From NCBI GenBank assembly GCA_963791885.1, contig CAWBUL010000006.1, positions 2,666,001 through 2,730,000 of the forward strand: a DNA stretch of 64,000 nucleotides, written 5' to 3'. The stretch's first letter is position 1. Every line of letters begins with the position of its first letter. This DNA is from CAVSUZ01 sp963791885. Lineage in GTDB: Bacteria; Pseudomonadota; Alphaproteobacteria; Acetobacterales; Acetobacteraceae. Positions 27,672-37,946 of this stretch are shown one piece after another. A program made the translations under genes and the position numbers. The notes under the pieces are model-generated. The model was not told where the DNA came from and did not search any database. It saw only the letters and a list, made by a program, of their open reading frames with translations.

Positions 27672-29087
27672 ATGAGCGTAACCGTGTCGGATGCGGGCAA
27701 GGAGACTCCAGATCAAGCGCTGGCTCGGGCACAATCGGCAGCCCAAAGCAAGCGCTTCGGTGAAGCGGGGGGAATCTGTCAGGACGTTCTGCAGGCTAGT
27801 CCCAACCACCCAGGCGCCATTGCTCTGCTTGGGGTGATTGCCGCCCATACCAATCAGCCGGAGCGCGCCATCGAGCTCATCGAGCGAGCGATAAAGTTAC
27901 AAGCCAACGTTCCGGCCTGGTACGCCAATCTCTGTTCGCTATATCGCCTCATGAATCGGGTGCAGGAAGCCGTGACTGTGGGACAGGAGGCCGTCCGGCT
28001 GGCACCCACGAACCCCGATAACCTTGTCAATCTGTCATTGGTCTATACAGATCTTGATGACAGGGAGCGGGCAATCGCTTGCCTCCTCCGCGCACTGGGC
28101 CTCAATCCGACTCACGCCGACGCTCGTCTCGCGCTGGCGCAAAACCTGCTCGCTCGTGGTGAACTCGAACCCGGATGGATTGAGTATGAGTGGCGGAACG
28201 AAACGGAAGCTGGCAAGGGCACGTTGCCGCGAATCACCTCGGCCCCGTGGAACGGTATGCACATTCCCACAGGGAAACTGCTCCTGATCGGGGACCAGGG
28301 ATACGGGGATACGATCCAATTTGCGCGTTATATTCCAATGGCCGCAGAGCGGTGTCAGGAAGTCATTCTCGGATGCAGTGCTGAGATGGCCCCTTTGCTA
28401 GCGCGCATTCCCGGCGTCGGTGTCTGCTTCCATCGGTGGAACGAAATTCCAGGGCATGCCACGCATGCGCGGCTTTCCAGCTTGGCCGGCCTGTTCCATA
28501 CGACAATCGATTCCATTCCGGCGAAGGTTCCCTATCTCACGCCGGACCCAGTTCGTGCGGCAAGCTGGGCCGAACGTTTGCGCCAATCACTTCCGAGTGG
28601 CGTGCCTAGAATTGGGATTGCCTGGAGTGGGCGTCCAACGCATCCAAACGACCGGCGGCGCTCAGTCCGATTGTCGCAGCTACTTCCGTTGACGAGCGCA
28701 GGCTCAGCGAATTTCGTGTGCATTCAGAAGCCTTTCCCCAATCAAGATCGGGACGTCGTTTCGTCGTTCCCTGGATTGATCGACCTCACTGCTGACCTCG
28801 TCGATTTTGAGGCGACAGCAGCTCTAGTCGCCAATCTGGATCTGATTATCACCGTCGATACCGCCATGGGTCATCTTTCCGGAGCACTAGGAAAACCTGT
28901 GTGGATCATGCTTCCGAAGGCCAGCGACTGGCGTTGGCTCCTCGATCGGGACAATAGCCCATGGTATCCTACGGCCCGTCTGTTCAGACAGCCAAGGCCC
29001 GGGGAATGGGGCAGCGTAGTTGAACAGGTAACGCACGCGCTAGCGCAGCGTCTCAGATCAGACACCGCTGAACTCGCTGCAGAATAG
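27672..29087 (+). CDS. TPR-repeat glycosyltransferase (GT9/GT41-like)
   Basis: A 471-residue protein. The first 160 residues are tetratricopeptide repeats (AIALLGVIAAHTNQPERAIELIERAI, LVNLSLVYTDLDDRERAIACLLRALGLNP). The C-terminal part resembles heptosyltransferase/GT9-like domains: LLIGDQGYGDTIQFARYIPM, RIGIAWSGRPTHPNDRRRS and LDLIITVDTAMGHLSGALGKPVWIMLP. This two-part design occurs in protein or surface-glycan glycosylation loci. An SD-like GAGG precedes the ATG. It lies 9 bp after the aldo/keto reductase pseudogene and upstream of a decayed repeat protein and insertion sequences. Confidence 0.82.
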   Translation: MSVTVSDAGKETPDQALARAQSAAQSKRFGEAGGICQDVLQASPNHPGAIALLGVIAAHTNQPERAIELIERAIKLQANVPAWYANLCSLYRLMNRVQEAVTVGQEAVRLAPTNPDNLVNLSLVYTDLDDRERAIACLLRALGLNPTHADARLALAQNLLARGELEPGWIEYEWRNETEAGKGTLPRITSAPWNGMHIPTGKLLLIGDQGYGDTIQFARYIPMAAERCQEVILGCSAEMAPLLARIPGVGVCFHRWNEIPGHATHARLSSLAGLFHTTIDSIPAKVPYLTPDPVRAASWAERLRQSLPSGVPRIGIAWSGRPTHPNDRRRSVRLSQLLPLTSAGSANFVCIQKPFPNQDRDVVSSFPGLIDLTADLVDFEATAALVANLDLIITVDTAMGHLSGALGKPVWIMLPKASDWRWLLDRDNSPWYPTARLFRQPRPGEWGSVVEQVTHALAQRLRSDTAELAAE

Positions 29088-29099
29088 AGAGCCGACCGC

Positions 29100-29665
29100 A
29101 TGCAAGTTGCAGCGGATCCGGTTGCACTGCTGCTTGATAAAGCGCGGTATCGATGTACTTATCCAGATGTGGCCGCCTCTGGTATTGAGCCACTGGACCA
29201 TTGGCTTGCATTCGGGTGCAATGAAAAGCGGCAACCCAATTTCTATTTCGAACCGCTGTGATATTTGCAGCAGAACCCTGATGTGGTTGGTTCTGGACTT
29301 GACCCGCTTCTCCACTACGCGCTTTTTGGCGAAGCTGAGGGCCAAAAGGGCGCCGCCCAATTCCATACTTCGATCCAGTGTGGTATCGTCAGACGTACGG
29401 CCTGGAACCCGGGCACAAACGTGCTTGCTCATTTTCTTGCTAATCGACGAAGCCGACACTACAGCCCCACCCCATTTTTTGATGTTGGTATATGTCGCAA
29501 TTTGGCGATCGCGTTGGCGCTGATCGTGATCCGTTTTCCCACTACCTTCAATTCGGGACCACAAGCGAGCTTGATCCCTCACCTGAATTCAACGCAACCG
29601 AATATCGCAAGCGGCACATGGGGCGCATCAGCCGCGCGTTCCCACAGCTAATGCGTTGTCTGTGA
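29100..29665 (+). pseudogene. Decayed PDV-repeat protein from the glycosylation locus
   Basis: The frame from the ATG at 29100 gives YPDVAASGIEPLDHWLAFG, then a TGA at 29259-29261, then in the same frame YLQQNPDVVGSGLDPLLHYALFGEAEG. A frameshift before 29507 leads to DRVGADRDPFSHYLQFG. These are copies of the NPDV-x-x-G-x-DP-x-x-HY-x-x-FG repeat often found at the N terminus of large glycosyltransferases. One nonsense codon and one frameshift disable it. The adjoining IS5-type element overlaps its end, so the original gene was probably longer. Confidence 0.75.
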
Positions 29666-30821
29666 AGAACCCTGATCGGGTTGCGTGACTGACGGACACA
29701 GTCAGGATCGAACCGCTCGCAGGAGCCGGTTCGCCCGAGAGAGCGAGTAAGAACCAACGCACAAGAATGGCCAGCCAGGCCAGCAGCAACCGGAAGTTGT
29801 ACCCAACTGCGGCGGGCACCGCATTGACCGCATCGCCGGCTGGTGTGGCGAGATAATTGCGGCCCATGCGGTGCTCGGCCTTGAGGGGGCCGATCACGGG
29901 TTCCACGGTGGCCCGCCGTCGCAGCGCCGGCTTGATGGTCTGCGTGACGCCACGCTTCTGTCCCGCGGTGAATACCCGCAGCCCAGGCGCGCTCGGTGCA
30001 TTGTGACCGCGATAGCCCGCATCAGCGATCACCTGTGTCAGTGAGACGCCGATCTGCTGCGTGATCGCCGGAATGATGCTCGCCTGCGTGTGCCCGTCAT
30101 AAGGGTTGCCCGGCAGTGCCGCGACATGAGCGACGAACTGCCCGCCTTTGGACCGGTTCAGCGTGGTCGCCACCGAGACCTTGACGGCAAATTCGTATGG
30201 CCGATGCGCCTTGCCCTTGCCGACACACGCCACTTCCGGTGCGTGCAGGCTGTCGATCTTCGGACCGCGCTGACGCTGCTTTTGTGATCGCACCTGGCTG
30301 GCGAGGGATAGCGGCCGAGCGAAGATTGCGCGCAGTTCGGCATTGCCGGCGATCTTGCGCACGATATCGCGGATCACCCGGCCCAATTGGGTGCGCAGGG
30401 TCCGCAGCATTCGATTGGCGCGCTTGAACTGCTTGGCATGCGCATAGCGCTGATGGCGGATCAGCGCGATCTTGCCGAGCCTTGTGTAGGACTGGCGCAA
30501 TCTGACGCCGTGCCTGTGTGCCAGTCGTACCAGCAACTCGCGCGCGCGGTGCAGCAGCTTCGCATCGGTCGGGAAGGCGATCGCTTTTGGCTGCACCGTC
30601 GTATCGACGATGACGCGGGTGAAGTCTGCGGGCTTGGCGGCGCCCATCCGGGTGGCGGCGTGCAGGCTCTCCTGCAACCGCGCCTTCAGCTTCTCTTCCC
30701 CCATGCGCTGGCGCCAACGGGTCAGCGAGGAGCGATCGAATGGCAGCCGGTGGCAGCTGATCGCCTCGCCGCAGAGCAGCTGATAATACGGGTTCTCCAG
30801 CCAGCGTTCGCACAGCGCCTC
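29628..30821 (-). pseudogene. 5'-truncated IS5/IS1182-type transposase
   Basis: From EALCERWLENPYYQLLCGEA onward the frame matches DDE transposases: DRSSLTRWRQRMGEEKL, VDTTVQPKAIAFPTDAKLLHRARE with a catalytic Asp, QVIADAGYRGHNAP with the second Asp, and ATVEPVIGPLKAEHRMGRNYL near the Glu. The usual first 80-100 residues are missing; the present start (MRPLSGKLRC) is encoded by the adjoining IS21 end. The last residues run out of the element into the decayed repeat gene. Transposition by this copy is unlikely. Confidence 0.8.
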
Positions 30822-30898
30822 TGTCAAAGGGCACCGAAGTTTCCCTGAAAGTGGGCGCATAAAATTCCCTGGTTTGGCGAGGGATGTGAGGTTGATAG

Positions 30899-31756
30899 TT
30901 AGGCATGGCGGTGATCGGTTGGTTGCTTTGTGGGAGGGCGCCCGCGAGTTTTTGGCGGGGCTGAATTTGCGACGGTATTGGCGCGGATGTTTTCCGGGAG
31001 GAGAGCGGCATGCTCACGCATACGATAGCTCGATCCCTCGATCTGGATGACGATGGCATGATGGAGCAGGCGGTCGAGCAGCGCGGTGGCGACGACTGGG
31101 CTGCTGAAGATGTCGCCCCATTCGGCGAAGCCACGGTTTGAAGTGAGGATCATCGCGCCCTTCTCGTAGCGGGCGTTGACAAGTTGGAAGAACAGATTGC
31201 CCCCGCCGGGCGTGACTGGCAGGTAGCCGATCTCGTCGACGACCAGCAGGGAGGCACGGCAGAGGAAGCGAATGCGTTCACGCAGCGTGCCTTCACGTTC
31301 GGCCTTGGCGAGTTGGGCGACGAGATCGGCGAGCGCGACGAAGTAGACGAGCTTGCCGGCACGCACCGCCTCGACGGCGAGCGCGGTTGCGAGATGGCTC
31401 TTACCGGTGCCGGGCGGCCCGAGCAGGTGGATGACTTCGGCGCGGGCGATGAAGTCGAGAGCGGCCAACGCCATGATCCGATTGCGGTCGAGCGACGGCT
31501 GGAAGGCGAAGTCGAACCCGGCGAGCGTCTTGACGACGGGCAGCCGCGCCATGCGCAGCGCCGCCCTGATCCGGCGGTTCTCGCGCAAGGACAGTTCCTC
31601 GAGGAGGAGTTCGTCGAGCGCCTCGACGCCGTCTATCTGGCCCTGTTCGATCCGGCGCAGGGTGGCATCGAGCATCTCGAGCGCTCGCGGCATCCTCAGG
31701 CCGACCAGGCTGTGGCGGATATTGTCGAGCCGCGACGACGGCGAAGCGAGCGTCAT
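30899..31756 (-). CDS. istB: IS21 family helper ATPase IstB
   Basis: A 285-residue AAA+ protein with Walker A LLGPPGTGKSHLA, Walker B LLVVDEIGYLP and the IstB-typical ILTSNRGFAEWGDIF and LLDRLLHHAIVIQIEGSSYRM. IstB activates the IstA transposase at the target. The frame is intact. Its ATG overlaps the istA stop by four bases (ATGA), the normal IS21 coupling. It is probably useless here because istA is broken. Confidence 0.93.
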   Translation of the reverse strand: MTLASPSSRLDNIRHSLVGLRMPRALEMLDATLRRIEQGQIDGVEALDELLLEELSLRENRRIRAALRMARLPVVKTLAGFDFAFQPSLDRNRIMALAALDFIARAEVIHLLGPPGTGKSHLATALAVEAVRAGKLVYFVALADLVAQLAKAEREGTLRERIRFLCRASLLVVDEIGYLPVTPGGGNLFFQLVNARYEKGAMILTSNRGFAEWGDIFSSPVVATALLDRLLHHAIVIQIEGSSYRMREHAALLPENIRANTVANSAPPKTRGRPPTKQPTDHRHA

Positions 31757-33032
31757 GGCCGGCCTCCAGTCGCCAGATGGCTGCCAATCGCCTGGTAAAT
31801 GGCCAGCGGTCGCAGTGGAACATGATCGCCGATCCGCCCGATGGTGATCCCCGCTGCGACGCCTGACCGGCGCCGCATGCCGTTGCCGCCGGTGCGATGG
31901 GTGCGATCGATGCGATATTGCCTACGGCCTTCGAGGACAGGATGCTCGGCAACGATATTGCCGAGGTCGAGGACACGGATCAGATCTGGCAGTTGCTGGA
32001 CCTCGACCACACGGCGGGTGCGATCGGGTACGCCGTAGTAGTTGCCCCCGACGGCGATGAAGCCATCGGGGCTGACGCGGCGCTCCAACTTGAGCACGGC
32101 ATCGAAGCGATGCTCGGGCAATGTCTGCAGCTCAGGCTGCTCGGCGGCGAACGCCTCGACGACGATGGCTGCGTCGTACCATGGATGCGGACGTTGGCGA
32201 CGGTGTCGAGCCAATCGGTCAGTTGAGCGTTGAGATCGTTAAGATTGCGGAAGCTGCGTCCGAGGAAGAAGTCCTGGCGGATGTAGCTGAACGGCCGTTC
32301 GACCTTGCCCTTGGTTTTGGCGCGATAAGGCCGACAAGCGCGGGGCTGGAAGCGATAGTGCCGCGCCAACGCCAGCAGCGATGGGTTATAGACGATGTGG
32401 CCGACATCGTTCTCGCCGGTCACCGCTGTCTTCATGCGGTCGTATAGGATCTCGATGGGCACGCCGCCGAGCACGGTGAACGCCTGGATATGACAGCGGA
32501 GCAGTGTCTATAGGTCCTGGTGCATGACGTAGCGCGCGAACATGAAGCGCGAGTGGCCGAGCACCAGGCTGAACAGCCAGACGATCCGGCTGGCGCCGGG
32601 ATGGTCAGCGAATTCGACAACGAAGCGGGCAAAATCGACTTGCGCCTGAACGCCTGGCGGCGTCTCGAAGCGCACCTCGTAGGGCTTGGGCCCGTTCTGC
32701 GGGCGGATCGTGGCAGATAGCGCTTCACCGCGGTATAGGCACCGACATAGCCGAGCTCGCGGATCTCGCGGGTCAACCGCGCGGCACTCAGGTCCGGAAA
32801 CGCGCTCGCGTAGGAATTCGAGATAGACTGCCAACTTGCTCGGTCGCCCGACCGAACGCGGCCCATAGACAGGGGCCTCAATGCCGCGCTCGATGTATTT
32901 GCGAATGGTCTTCGGCTCACGCCCCACGCGCCGGGCAATAGCGGTGATCGAGACGCCTTGGCGATGCAGTTCCAGGATCATCATCAGCTCTCCAAGTCGA
33001 ACCATCGGCGCCTCCCTCCGCGTGGAGGACAT
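31753..33032 (-). pseudogene. istA: Broken IS21 transposase IstA
   Basis: Family segments are spread over several frames: MVRLGELMMILELHRQG with a helix-turn-helix, then in another frame LSAARLTREIRELGYVGAY, then back to KPYEVRFETPPGVQAQVDFA, then an in-frame TAG before 32508, then GGVPIEILYDRMKTAV and KGKVERPFSYIRQDF, and after another shift PEHRFDAVLKLERRVSPDGF. At least three frameshifts and one nonsense codon are present, so no functional transposase can be made. The initiation codon may be 33032 or 33002. Confidence 0.85.
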
Positions 33033-33068
33033 GCGCCAATGGCGGCTCGATCATTCCGCCCGAGCTAG

Positions 33069-34487
33069 TACTACAGTTGCACATTGCGCCGGCGCTTTCG
33101 ATGAGCCTGCGCGGCGGTGGCTTGATGCCGTCGTCTCCAGCGTGACCAAGCGAGCACGTAGCGGGTTCTGGAGATGGGCGCGAGGAGCAAGCGCGCGATG
33201 AGATAGCGGATCTCCGGCACGCTTGGCGGAGCGGTGGCGGGGATCATCACGCGGCGGTGGCGAATGGACTCCTTTCGTTCGGTTTACCGAAGGTGGATCG
33301 TCGCAACTGGGCAGAAAGCCGGGCCAGGAATCCGAGTGCGGCCATGCAGAGGGTCATATGACGGTGCCACCCGTGCCAGGAGCGCGCTTCACAGTGATCG
33401 AGGCCCAATTCTTCCTTGGCACGCTGGAAGCATTCCTCGATGGTCCAGCACAAACCAGCGGCGCCGGCCAACTCAGCCAATCCAGTGCCGCTCGGAGCGA
33501 AGGCGAAGTAATAGGCACGCTCTTGCGGATCGCGCCGATTACGCCGGATCAGCCCCCAGCGTTCGAAGTTGCCGTCCACCACCCAGGGCAGCGCGATGCG
33601 TGCCCAATCGTAGAGGCGCAACCCTTTCGAACCCTCGCCGGCAGCATGCACCGCCCACGCTTCGGGAGGTAAGTCATCCGCCATCTCTGAAGGATCGGTC
33701 TGCAGGTCCACCGTCACCATGCGCAGGGTATGGGTCGAGCGCACGGCGAGCACGTAGGGTTGGCCGCGCTCTTCCAGCATGCGCCGCAGCCGTGAGTCCG
33801 AGCCACACAGCGCATCGGCCAGCACCCAGGCGCAGGGGACACCGGCATCGAGAGCGGCAGCGATCAGCTCGCAGGCGATCCGCGGCTTTGTCGCGAACGC
33901 GACGGCTTCAGGAACCTGCACGCGACGGCGGCGCTCCTGATCGCCCGCCCAGGCATCGGGGAGATAGAGCCTGCGGTCGATCAACGCCTGGCCGAACCGG
34001 CTTGCATAAGCCAGAAAGACACCGATCTGGCAGTTCTCGATCCTGCCAGCCGTTCCGGAATATTGCCGCGCCACGCCGACCGAGTGTTCGCCCTTCTTGA
34101 GAAATCCGGTCTCGTCCACAACCAACACGCCGGACGGATCATCGAGCGACGCAACAGCTTCCCTTCGCACGCGATCACGCAAAGCCTCGGCATCCCATGA
34201 GCTGCGACCAAGCAGCGATTGCATCCGATAGGGCCGGCTCAGCCCCGCCTGCTCCGCCATTTGCCAACCTGTCTTGCGCGAAATGCCGGACAGCAGGCCA
34301 TCAATGAACGCTCCCGCCGACGCCGCTACGTCAGAGCGGCAGAAGACCGGCGCCAGACGATTCTTCAGCGCCGTCAGTTCTTCTTCCCACGCCAAGGCAG
34401 ATCCCGACCAGACTGCAACCGGCATGCCTGTTCTCCCGACTTGCCGGACCAGCGAATCAACCATTCAACCGATTCGCAACTGTAGTA
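33069..34487 (-). mobile_element. IS701-family insertion sequence, 1419 bp
   Basis: The ends are 12-bp perfect inverted repeats: TACTACAGTTGC at 33069-33080 and GCAACTGTAGTA at 34476-34487. The flanks are CTAG (33065-33068) and TTAG (34488-34491). Both fit the YTAR target type of this family but differ at one base, which is unexpected for a simple insertion. The 166 bp between the left end and the transposase stop holds no gene that I can see. Confidence 0.88.
33247..34464 (-). CDS. IS701 family transposase
   Basis: A 405-residue DDE transposase. Family features are VLVVDETGFLKKGEHSVGVARQYSGTAG with the first catalytic Asp near residue 115, GVPCAWVLADALCGSD with the second, and WTIEECFQRAKEELGLDHCEARSWHGWHRHM with the Glu. 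The frame is complete, and both element ends are present, so this copy may be able to move. An internal ATG (MPVAVWSG) is an alternative start. Confidence 0.93.
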   Translation of the reverse strand: MVDSLVRQVGRTGMPVAVWSGSALAWEEELTALKNRLAPVFCRSDVAASAGAFIDGLLSGISRKTGWQMAEQAGLSRPYRMQSLLGRSSWDAEALRDRVRREAVASLDDPSGVLVVDETGFLKKGEHSVGVARQYSGTAGRIENCQIGVFLAYASRFGQALIDRRLYLPDAWAGDQERRRRVQVPEAVAFATKPRIACELIAAALDAGVPCAWVLADALCGSDSRLRRMLEERGQPYVLAVRSTHTLRMVTVDLQTDPSEMADDLPPEAWAVHAAGEGSKGLRLYDWARIALPWVVDGNFERWGLIRRNRRDPQERAYYFAFAPSGTGLAELAGAAGLCWTIEECFQRAKEELGLDHCEARSWHGWHRHMTLCMAALGFLARLSAQLRRSTFGKPNERSPFATAA

Positions 34488-34490
34488 TTA

Positions 34491-37400
34491 GACTGTTTTG
34501 CGATGAGGCGGTACCGAGATCCGATGCCGTCGTACTTGTCAGCGGCTGGGCCATTTCACCGATCGGCGTGCGCGATGTCCGAGTGTTTCTCGGAGATCTG
34601 CCGTTGGGTGAGGTGGAGTTCGGCCTCCCCCGCGACGATGTAGGAGATGAGTTCCCAGCCATTCCCATGGCGCGGTTCTCCGGTTTCCGTGCTGGATTTT
34701 CGTTGGACCCTGAGGTCCCTAAACCGGATGAGGTGCGCCTCGTGGCGCACAACACCCTGGATGACGAAACCCAGGTTGTACGGACGCTTGAATTGCGCGC
34801 GGCGCCGGAGCCATCTGCGACCCCTCCCGTCCCCGAGGTCTTTCGGATTGAGGTCGACAGTCCGGCGATTATGGATGGCCAAGCGATCGAGACCATCGGT
34901 AAACGGCTCACGATCGATGGCTGGGTACTCGTAGACGGCGGTGTCGATTCAATCGACATCATCCTTGATGAGCAGCCGGTTGGGCGTGCCCATTACGGCA
35001 TCGTCCGGCACGACGTCGCCCGCGCGTTTCCACACCGTGAAGATGCCGTGCGCAGCGGGTACGCGTTCCATTTCCCCCCGCGCCTGCTACGGCCCGGCCA
35101 GCATGTAGCGGAGCTTCGCGTCCTGGCGCGGAACGGGCAAGTGCAGTCACGTTCAATTGGGTTCGAAGTACGCGAAGCCGATGATCCGGGAAGCCAGGTC
35201 AATGTGCGGACCCGCACGACCCGCGCCGAGGTCGTGGATTACGCCGCCACTCTCCAGCGACACGAGGCCGCAGCACGGTTCGGACTCGTGCTCCGGTTTC
35301 TCGACGGCGACGACCCCGAGAAGCTCCGAATCACATTGAGCTCCCTTGCGGGACAACTCTACCAGAATTGGTGGCTGATGATCGTCGGCAATGGCGCTCT
35401 GTCGGACGATCTCGGTGTAGAGCTTGCTTCCCGCACGATAACTGCAAACCAGAGCACTTGGCCCTCTGATATCGATTTCGTCGGGCTTCTTGCACCCGGC
35501 GACCGGCGGGGCACCGATGCCCTGGCGGAATTCGCACTCGAAGCGGCGCTGACGCGCCACGCGGATTTCCTCTACGCCGATGAACTGCGTAGCCCCTGGC
35601 AAGGCGGCTTGCCCGAGCCGTTCTACAAGCCTGCCTTTTCCCCGCATCTCCTGCTCGGCTGCAACTATATCGGGCGGCCTTGGTTCGCATCCGGCCGTTT
35701 ATTGGAGTCCGCCGGGCTGACACCCGGAGCGCTGGCCGCCGCCAGCGAATACGACGCAATTCTTCGCTGCACAGAGCAGGCGGAGTTTGTGCGGCATATC
35801 CCGAAACTGCTGCTGGAACGGGGAGATTCAGCTCGATTCGGACGAGACGGAACGTGCCGCCCTTGCCGAGGCATCCGTCAGGCGAAGTCAGCCCGCGGAA
35901 ATTGTTCCCGGCGTGCTGCCGAACACCTGGCGGGTGACGCATGCCCCGCAACCGCGGTCGGTGGTCTCCGTCATCATCCCCACCTGTGCCGCCGAAGGTC
36001 ACATCGAAACATGTCTGCGTGCGTTGCGCGCCACAGCCGCGGGCCACGAACTCGAGATTATCTGCATTGAAAATATCCCCGAGGACCGGGTACATTGGAG
36101 GGCTTGGCTGAAGCAGAACGCCAATGTCGTGTTATCGACGACAGAAGCCTTCAACTGGTCACGGTTCAACAATCTCGCCGCCGCGCGTGCCACCGGCGAT
36201 TATCTGCTGTTCCTAAATGACGACGTCGAGCCGGAGGATTCGGGTTGGTTGGACGTCCTGATCCAGCATGCACACAATCAGCAGGTTGGAGTAGTCGGCG
36301 TACGCCTGCTTTATCCGAACCGGACCGTGCAGCATGCAGGCATGTTCCTGACCGCGGGGGGGGGGCGGCCGCCACGCGTTCCGCTTCGCCGGTGAGGACG
36401 ATCCCTGCTACTTCGGGCTGGCCCTGATGGAACGGGAGGTCAGCGCGGTAACGGGTGCATGCATGCTCATGCGCCGATCCCATTTCGATCTCATTGGCGG
36501 CTTTGATGAGAGCCACGATATCATCAACAATGATGTCGATTTCTGCCTGCGCACTACGGAGGCCGGCTTTCAGGTTCTCTACACACCTTTGGCAACGCTG
36601 GTTCATCACGAGCAAGCCAGCCGCGCCAGCATGCCAGATAGATTCGATAACGGAAAATTCTTCGCGACGTGGCGGGCCAGATTGGGAAAAGGCGACCCGT
36701 ATCACAACCCCAATTTGTCAGCTCATCATGATGACATTCGACCCGAGGAAGAGCCCCTGCGGGTCGTTCACGCAGGGCATCCATTGTTAGCGCCCGAGGA
36801 TATTCAGCGCATTCTGGCCATCAAGGTCGATCACATCGGTGATTTCATCATCGCCCTGCGGGCTATTCGAAAACTCAAGGCGATTTTCCCGAACGCGGAA
36901 ATTTCTGTACTTGCTGCACCGTCAGCCCAATCTTTCGCAGCGCTCGAACCGGCCATTGCACGGATCATCCCATACGAATTCTTTCACGCCCGCTCTGCGC
37001 TTGGACAGAAGAAAGAACTTGAGGAAGCAGATATCGCCGCCTTGCGGGAAAAGCTTCAACCATACAACTTCGATCTTGCCATCGACCTGCGCAAGCATCT
37101 CGACACGCGCCCCCTGCTCCTTGGCTCAGGTGCTCGCCTGCTCGCAGGGTTCGACCATTCGGGGCAGTTCCCTTGGCTCGATATCGCTCTGGAGTGGGAG
37201 GGTGACCGCGGGCTCCACCCCAAGCGCGCGCACATTGTGGACGACCTTCTCAACCTAATTCAGGCAATCGGTACCGCTTCCGAGGCCGAGCGCTCTGGGC
37301 TAACGGCCGACGCCATCGCTGCTCTGCAGAAAGCTCATCCGGCACCCGACAAGCTGCGCCGCTTCTTCCGCAAGCCGGTCGTCTGTGTGCATCCGGGTGC

Positions 37401-37893
37401 CGGCAACGAGATGAAGGAGTGGCCCGAACGTTTTTTCATCGCTCTGATCGACCTTCTCGTTCAGGACCTCGGCGTGAATGTTCTGCTGATAGGGGGCCCG
37501 GACGAGGCGGAAATCGCCGGTCGCCTGGCGCGCAATGCTGCGGATCCCGTCGCGGTCCGCTCCGTCGCCGGCTTGGTTTCGTTGCGTGCACTTCCGGCAT
37601 TGATCTCCCGCTGCGCGCTCTTTGTCGGTAACGACAGCGGTCCCAAGCACATCGCCGCACTGGTCGGCATCCCGACTATTGGCATCCATTCCGGCACAGT
37701 CGATCCGGCCGAGTGGGCACCTTTCGGTCCGAACGCCGTGGCCGTTGCCCGCAACGTCACCTGCAGCCCGTATTACCTCAATCGACTTTCGGACTGCGTC
37801 CGCAATCTCGCTTGCATTCGCGGCATCGAGCCGCATGCCGTGTTCGATCTCTGCCGGCGGGCTCTCACGCGGAATTTCGTTCCTTCGCGATAA
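34491..37893 (+). pseudogene. Multi-domain GT2-GT2-GT9 glycosyltransferase, truncated and frameshifted
   Basis: Three frames give one protein of over 1,100 residues. Two related beta-sandwich-like domains (VSGWAISPIGVRDVRVFL; TIDGWVLVDGGVDSIDIIL) precede a degenerate GT2-like domain, a GT2 domain (VVSVIIPTCAAEGHIETCL, FLNDDVEPEDSGW, AVTGACMLMRRSHF) and a C-terminal GT9 heptosyltransferase-like domain (AIKVDHIGDFIIALRAIRKL, VHPGAGNEMKEWPERF, FVGNDSGPKHIAAL). The 5' end and start codon are cut off by the IS701 element. One extra base falls in a GGGG run near 35826 and one in a run of ten G at 36356-36365. The GT9 part is open from 36427 on. It probably built a surface glycan. Confidence 0.78.
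36356..36365 (+). repeat. Ten-G homopolymer inside a glycosyltransferase frame
   Basis: A run of ten G at 36356-36365 lies at the frame break in the GT2 domain. With nine G the frame would continue as GGGGRHAFRFAGEDDPCYFG, which is the expected family sequence; with ten G translation ends at the TGA soon after. Such tracts slip easily during replication and also cause sequencing errors. Confidence 0.85.
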
Positions 37894-37946
37894 CGCCCAG
37901 GCGATATCGCCTCGAAACACTTATCCGCATCACCATCATCGCTTTT

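Larger units (their letters stand above)
29650..34487. mobile_element. Insertion-sequence island: IS5-type remnant, IS21 relic, IS701
   Basis: Three elements lie head to tail in one glycan locus. The first (about 29650-30821) keeps only the 3' part of an IS5/IS1182-type transposase. The second (about 30822-33064) is IS21-like with istB intact and istA broken. The third (33069-34487) is IS701-like with both ends. The junction at 30822, where the transposase reading stops matching its family, marks the likely IS21 end (TGTCAAAGGGCACC). The other IS21 end is not recognisable and may have been lost. Both sides are glycosyltransferase-locus genes. Confidence 0.75.
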
